From DATARN01 sp036264135 (GTDB taxonomy: Bacteria; Actinomycetota; Acidimicrobiia; Acidimicrobiales; Palsa-688): a stretch of 7,162 nt of DNA. The notes beneath the pieces are model-generated. The model did no database searches, was not told the DNA's origin, and worked only from the letters and a program-made list of their open reading frames with translations. The position numbers and the translations under genes are program-made. The first letter of the stretch is position 1; each line of letters begins with the position of its first letter. The stretch lies in NCBI GenBank assembly GCA_036264135.1, contig DATARN010000185.1, positions 1 to 7,162 of the forward strand, read 5' to 3'. Positions 6,087 to 7,162 of this stretch are shown one piece after another.

Positions 6087-7162
6087 ATGCGTCGACGGCG
6101 GACATCGGTACTACTCGCACTGGCCTTGATCATCCCGGCCGTGGTCGGGGCGACCCAGTTGGCCGCCTTGGCGGACGTCATCGTTCCGCCGGTACTGACC
6201 AAGACCTTTCTCCCTTCCACGGTCGCCGTGGGGGATACGACAACCGTGATTTTCACTGTCACCAATCCCAACGCCACCCAGGTCCTGACCGGGGTGCACT
6301 TCACCGACAGCCTGCCGACGGGGCTGGTGGTGGCCTCGCCCGGTGTCATCGGTCCGACTAATGCTTTCGGATGCCAACTCGATCCCAACGCCGTCACCGG
6401 GTCATCCCTCGTCACACTGTTGAACATGTCCTCGGTCGGTGCCGGCAAGTCTTGCGAGTTCGAAGTGGCCGTCACCGCAACCCAGGTGGGGTCGCTGGTC
6501 AACACCACTTCGACAATCTTGTCCAATGAGGGTGGTGCCGGGAACGCGGCCACCGCCACGTTGACGGTGATCGAGTCGACCACGACCGCACTGATGGTGT
6601 CGCCCACCCATCCACGGTTCGGCCAGCCGGTCACCTTCCCCGCGACCGTGACGCCGGGCGGCACTACCGGGCTGACCCCAGGCGGGACGGTGAGCTTCTA
6701 CCTCAACGGCAGCACCACGCCGATCGCAACGGTGCCGCTGAGCACTGATGGGACCGCCAAGTTCACCACGGCCGCCCTGCCCGCGGGGGTCAACACCGTC
6801 ACCGCCATCTACAGCGGTGACAACAACTTCGGCCCCTCGGGCACCACGACCGACGCCAGCACCACGGTGTCGTGCACCACGACCATCACCGGCACGCACC
6901 AGGGTTCGTTGATCCTCGGCCCTGGTTCGACGTGCATAGTGAATGCCAGCATCAACGGGGCCGTCGTGGTCCCCGCCGGGTCGTCACTCGACCTGGAGAA
7001 TTCGACGGTGACCGGTGCGGTCAGCGCTACCTCGGGCACGCCGGCGTTGCGGATGTGCGGCTCGTCCGCCTCCTCGGTGACGGTGGAAAACGCCACCGGG
7101 TTCGTAGTTGTCGGTGATCCCGCCGACGGGTGTGCAGCCAACACCTTGAGCGGCCCATTGGT
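6087..7162 (+). CDS. Secreted modular protein (DUF11-like, Ig-like, beta-helix repeats), truncated
   Basis: The frame runs from ATG 6087 through the right edge without a stop, giving 358 residues plus two bases. Residues 1-29 form a signal peptide: MRRRRTS, a hydrophobic core, then ALA before D30 as a probable cleavage site. Residues about 36-161 resemble DUF11-type beta domains (TNPNATQVLTGVHFTDSLP) with C96 and C123 as a possible disulfide. Residues about 165-261 are an Ig-like domain of the bacterial Big_3 type, with FGQPVTFPATVTP, GTVSFYLNG and NTVTAIYSGDNNF. From 263 on there are short Gly/Ser/Thr/Val repeats (GAVVVPAGSSLDLENSTVTG) with cysteines at 263, 283, 324 and 349, suggesting a beta-solenoid. 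It is presumably exported by Sec to the cell surface or medium. No catalytic motif or cell-wall anchor is visible before the cut. The role is unknown; adhesion or envelope structure is only a guess. It is divergent from the MFS gene. Confidence 0.85.
   Translation, partial: MRRRRTSVLLALALIIPAVVGATQLAALADVIVPPVLTKTFLPSTVAVGDTTTVIFTVTNPNATQVLTGVHFTDSLPTGLVVASPGVIGPTNAFGCQLDPNAVTGSSLVTLLNMSSVGAGKSCEFEVAVTATQVGSLVNTTSTILSNEGGAGNAATATLTVIESTTTALMVSPTHPRFGQPVTFPATVTPGGTTGLTPGGTVSFYLNGSTTPIATVPLSTDGTAKFTTAALPAGVNTVTAIYSGDNNFGPSGTTTDASTTVSCTTTITGTHQGSLILGPGSTCIVNASINGAVVVPAGSSLDLENSTVTGAVSATSGTPALRMCGSSASSVTVENATGFVVVGDPADGCAANTLSGPL

Noticed and set aside
6032..6899. Minus-strand open frames opposite the secreted-protein gene
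   Set aside because: The plus-strand frame has a strong ribosome binding site, signal peptide and recognisable beta domains, whereas the minus-strand products show none.

Overview
The window is GC-rich, with G/C favoured at third codon positions, mixed ATG/GTG starts and several genes without a clear Shine-Dalgarno sequence. This fits a high-GC Gram-positive (Actinomycetota) chromosome. The genus cannot be read from the sequence. No rRNA, tRNA, CRISPR array, insertion sequence or phage gene was seen.

Layout: (1) positions 1-249, minus strand: the first 83 codons of a galactokinase, cut by the left edge. (2) 351-1112, plus: a short-chain dehydrogenase/reductase (SDR), divergent from galactokinase across a 101-bp gap. 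(3) 1075-1593, minus: a DUF2127 membrane protein whose 3' end overlaps the SDR 3' end by 38 bp. (4) 1736-1993, plus: an 85-residue two-helix membrane protein with a histidine-rich loop. (5) 2039-3367, plus: an amidohydrolase of the Atz/Trz/SAH-deaminase type with two non-canonical active-site positions. (6) 3417-4223, minus: an aldo/keto reductase. (7) 4303-5790 (possibly to 5922), minus: a 14-helix DHA2-type MFS exporter just upstream of the reductase and probably co-transcribed with it. (8) 6087 to the right edge, plus: the N-terminal 358 residues of a secreted, modular beta-rich protein (signal peptide, DUF11-like domain, Ig-like domain, beta-helix-like repeats).

The genes do not form an obvious single pathway. 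Most look like accessory metabolic, transport and envelope functions. The clearest non-coding structure lies between the MFS gene and the secreted-protein gene. It holds a perfect 22-bp palindrome next to the likely MFS start and a separate cluster of three GGGTGA half-sites in alternating orientation. Both resemble operators for a regulator that is not encoded in this window. I found no convincing new multi-gene system. The best leads are this regulatory region, the altered metal/catalytic site of the amidohydrolase, and the truncated secreted protein.
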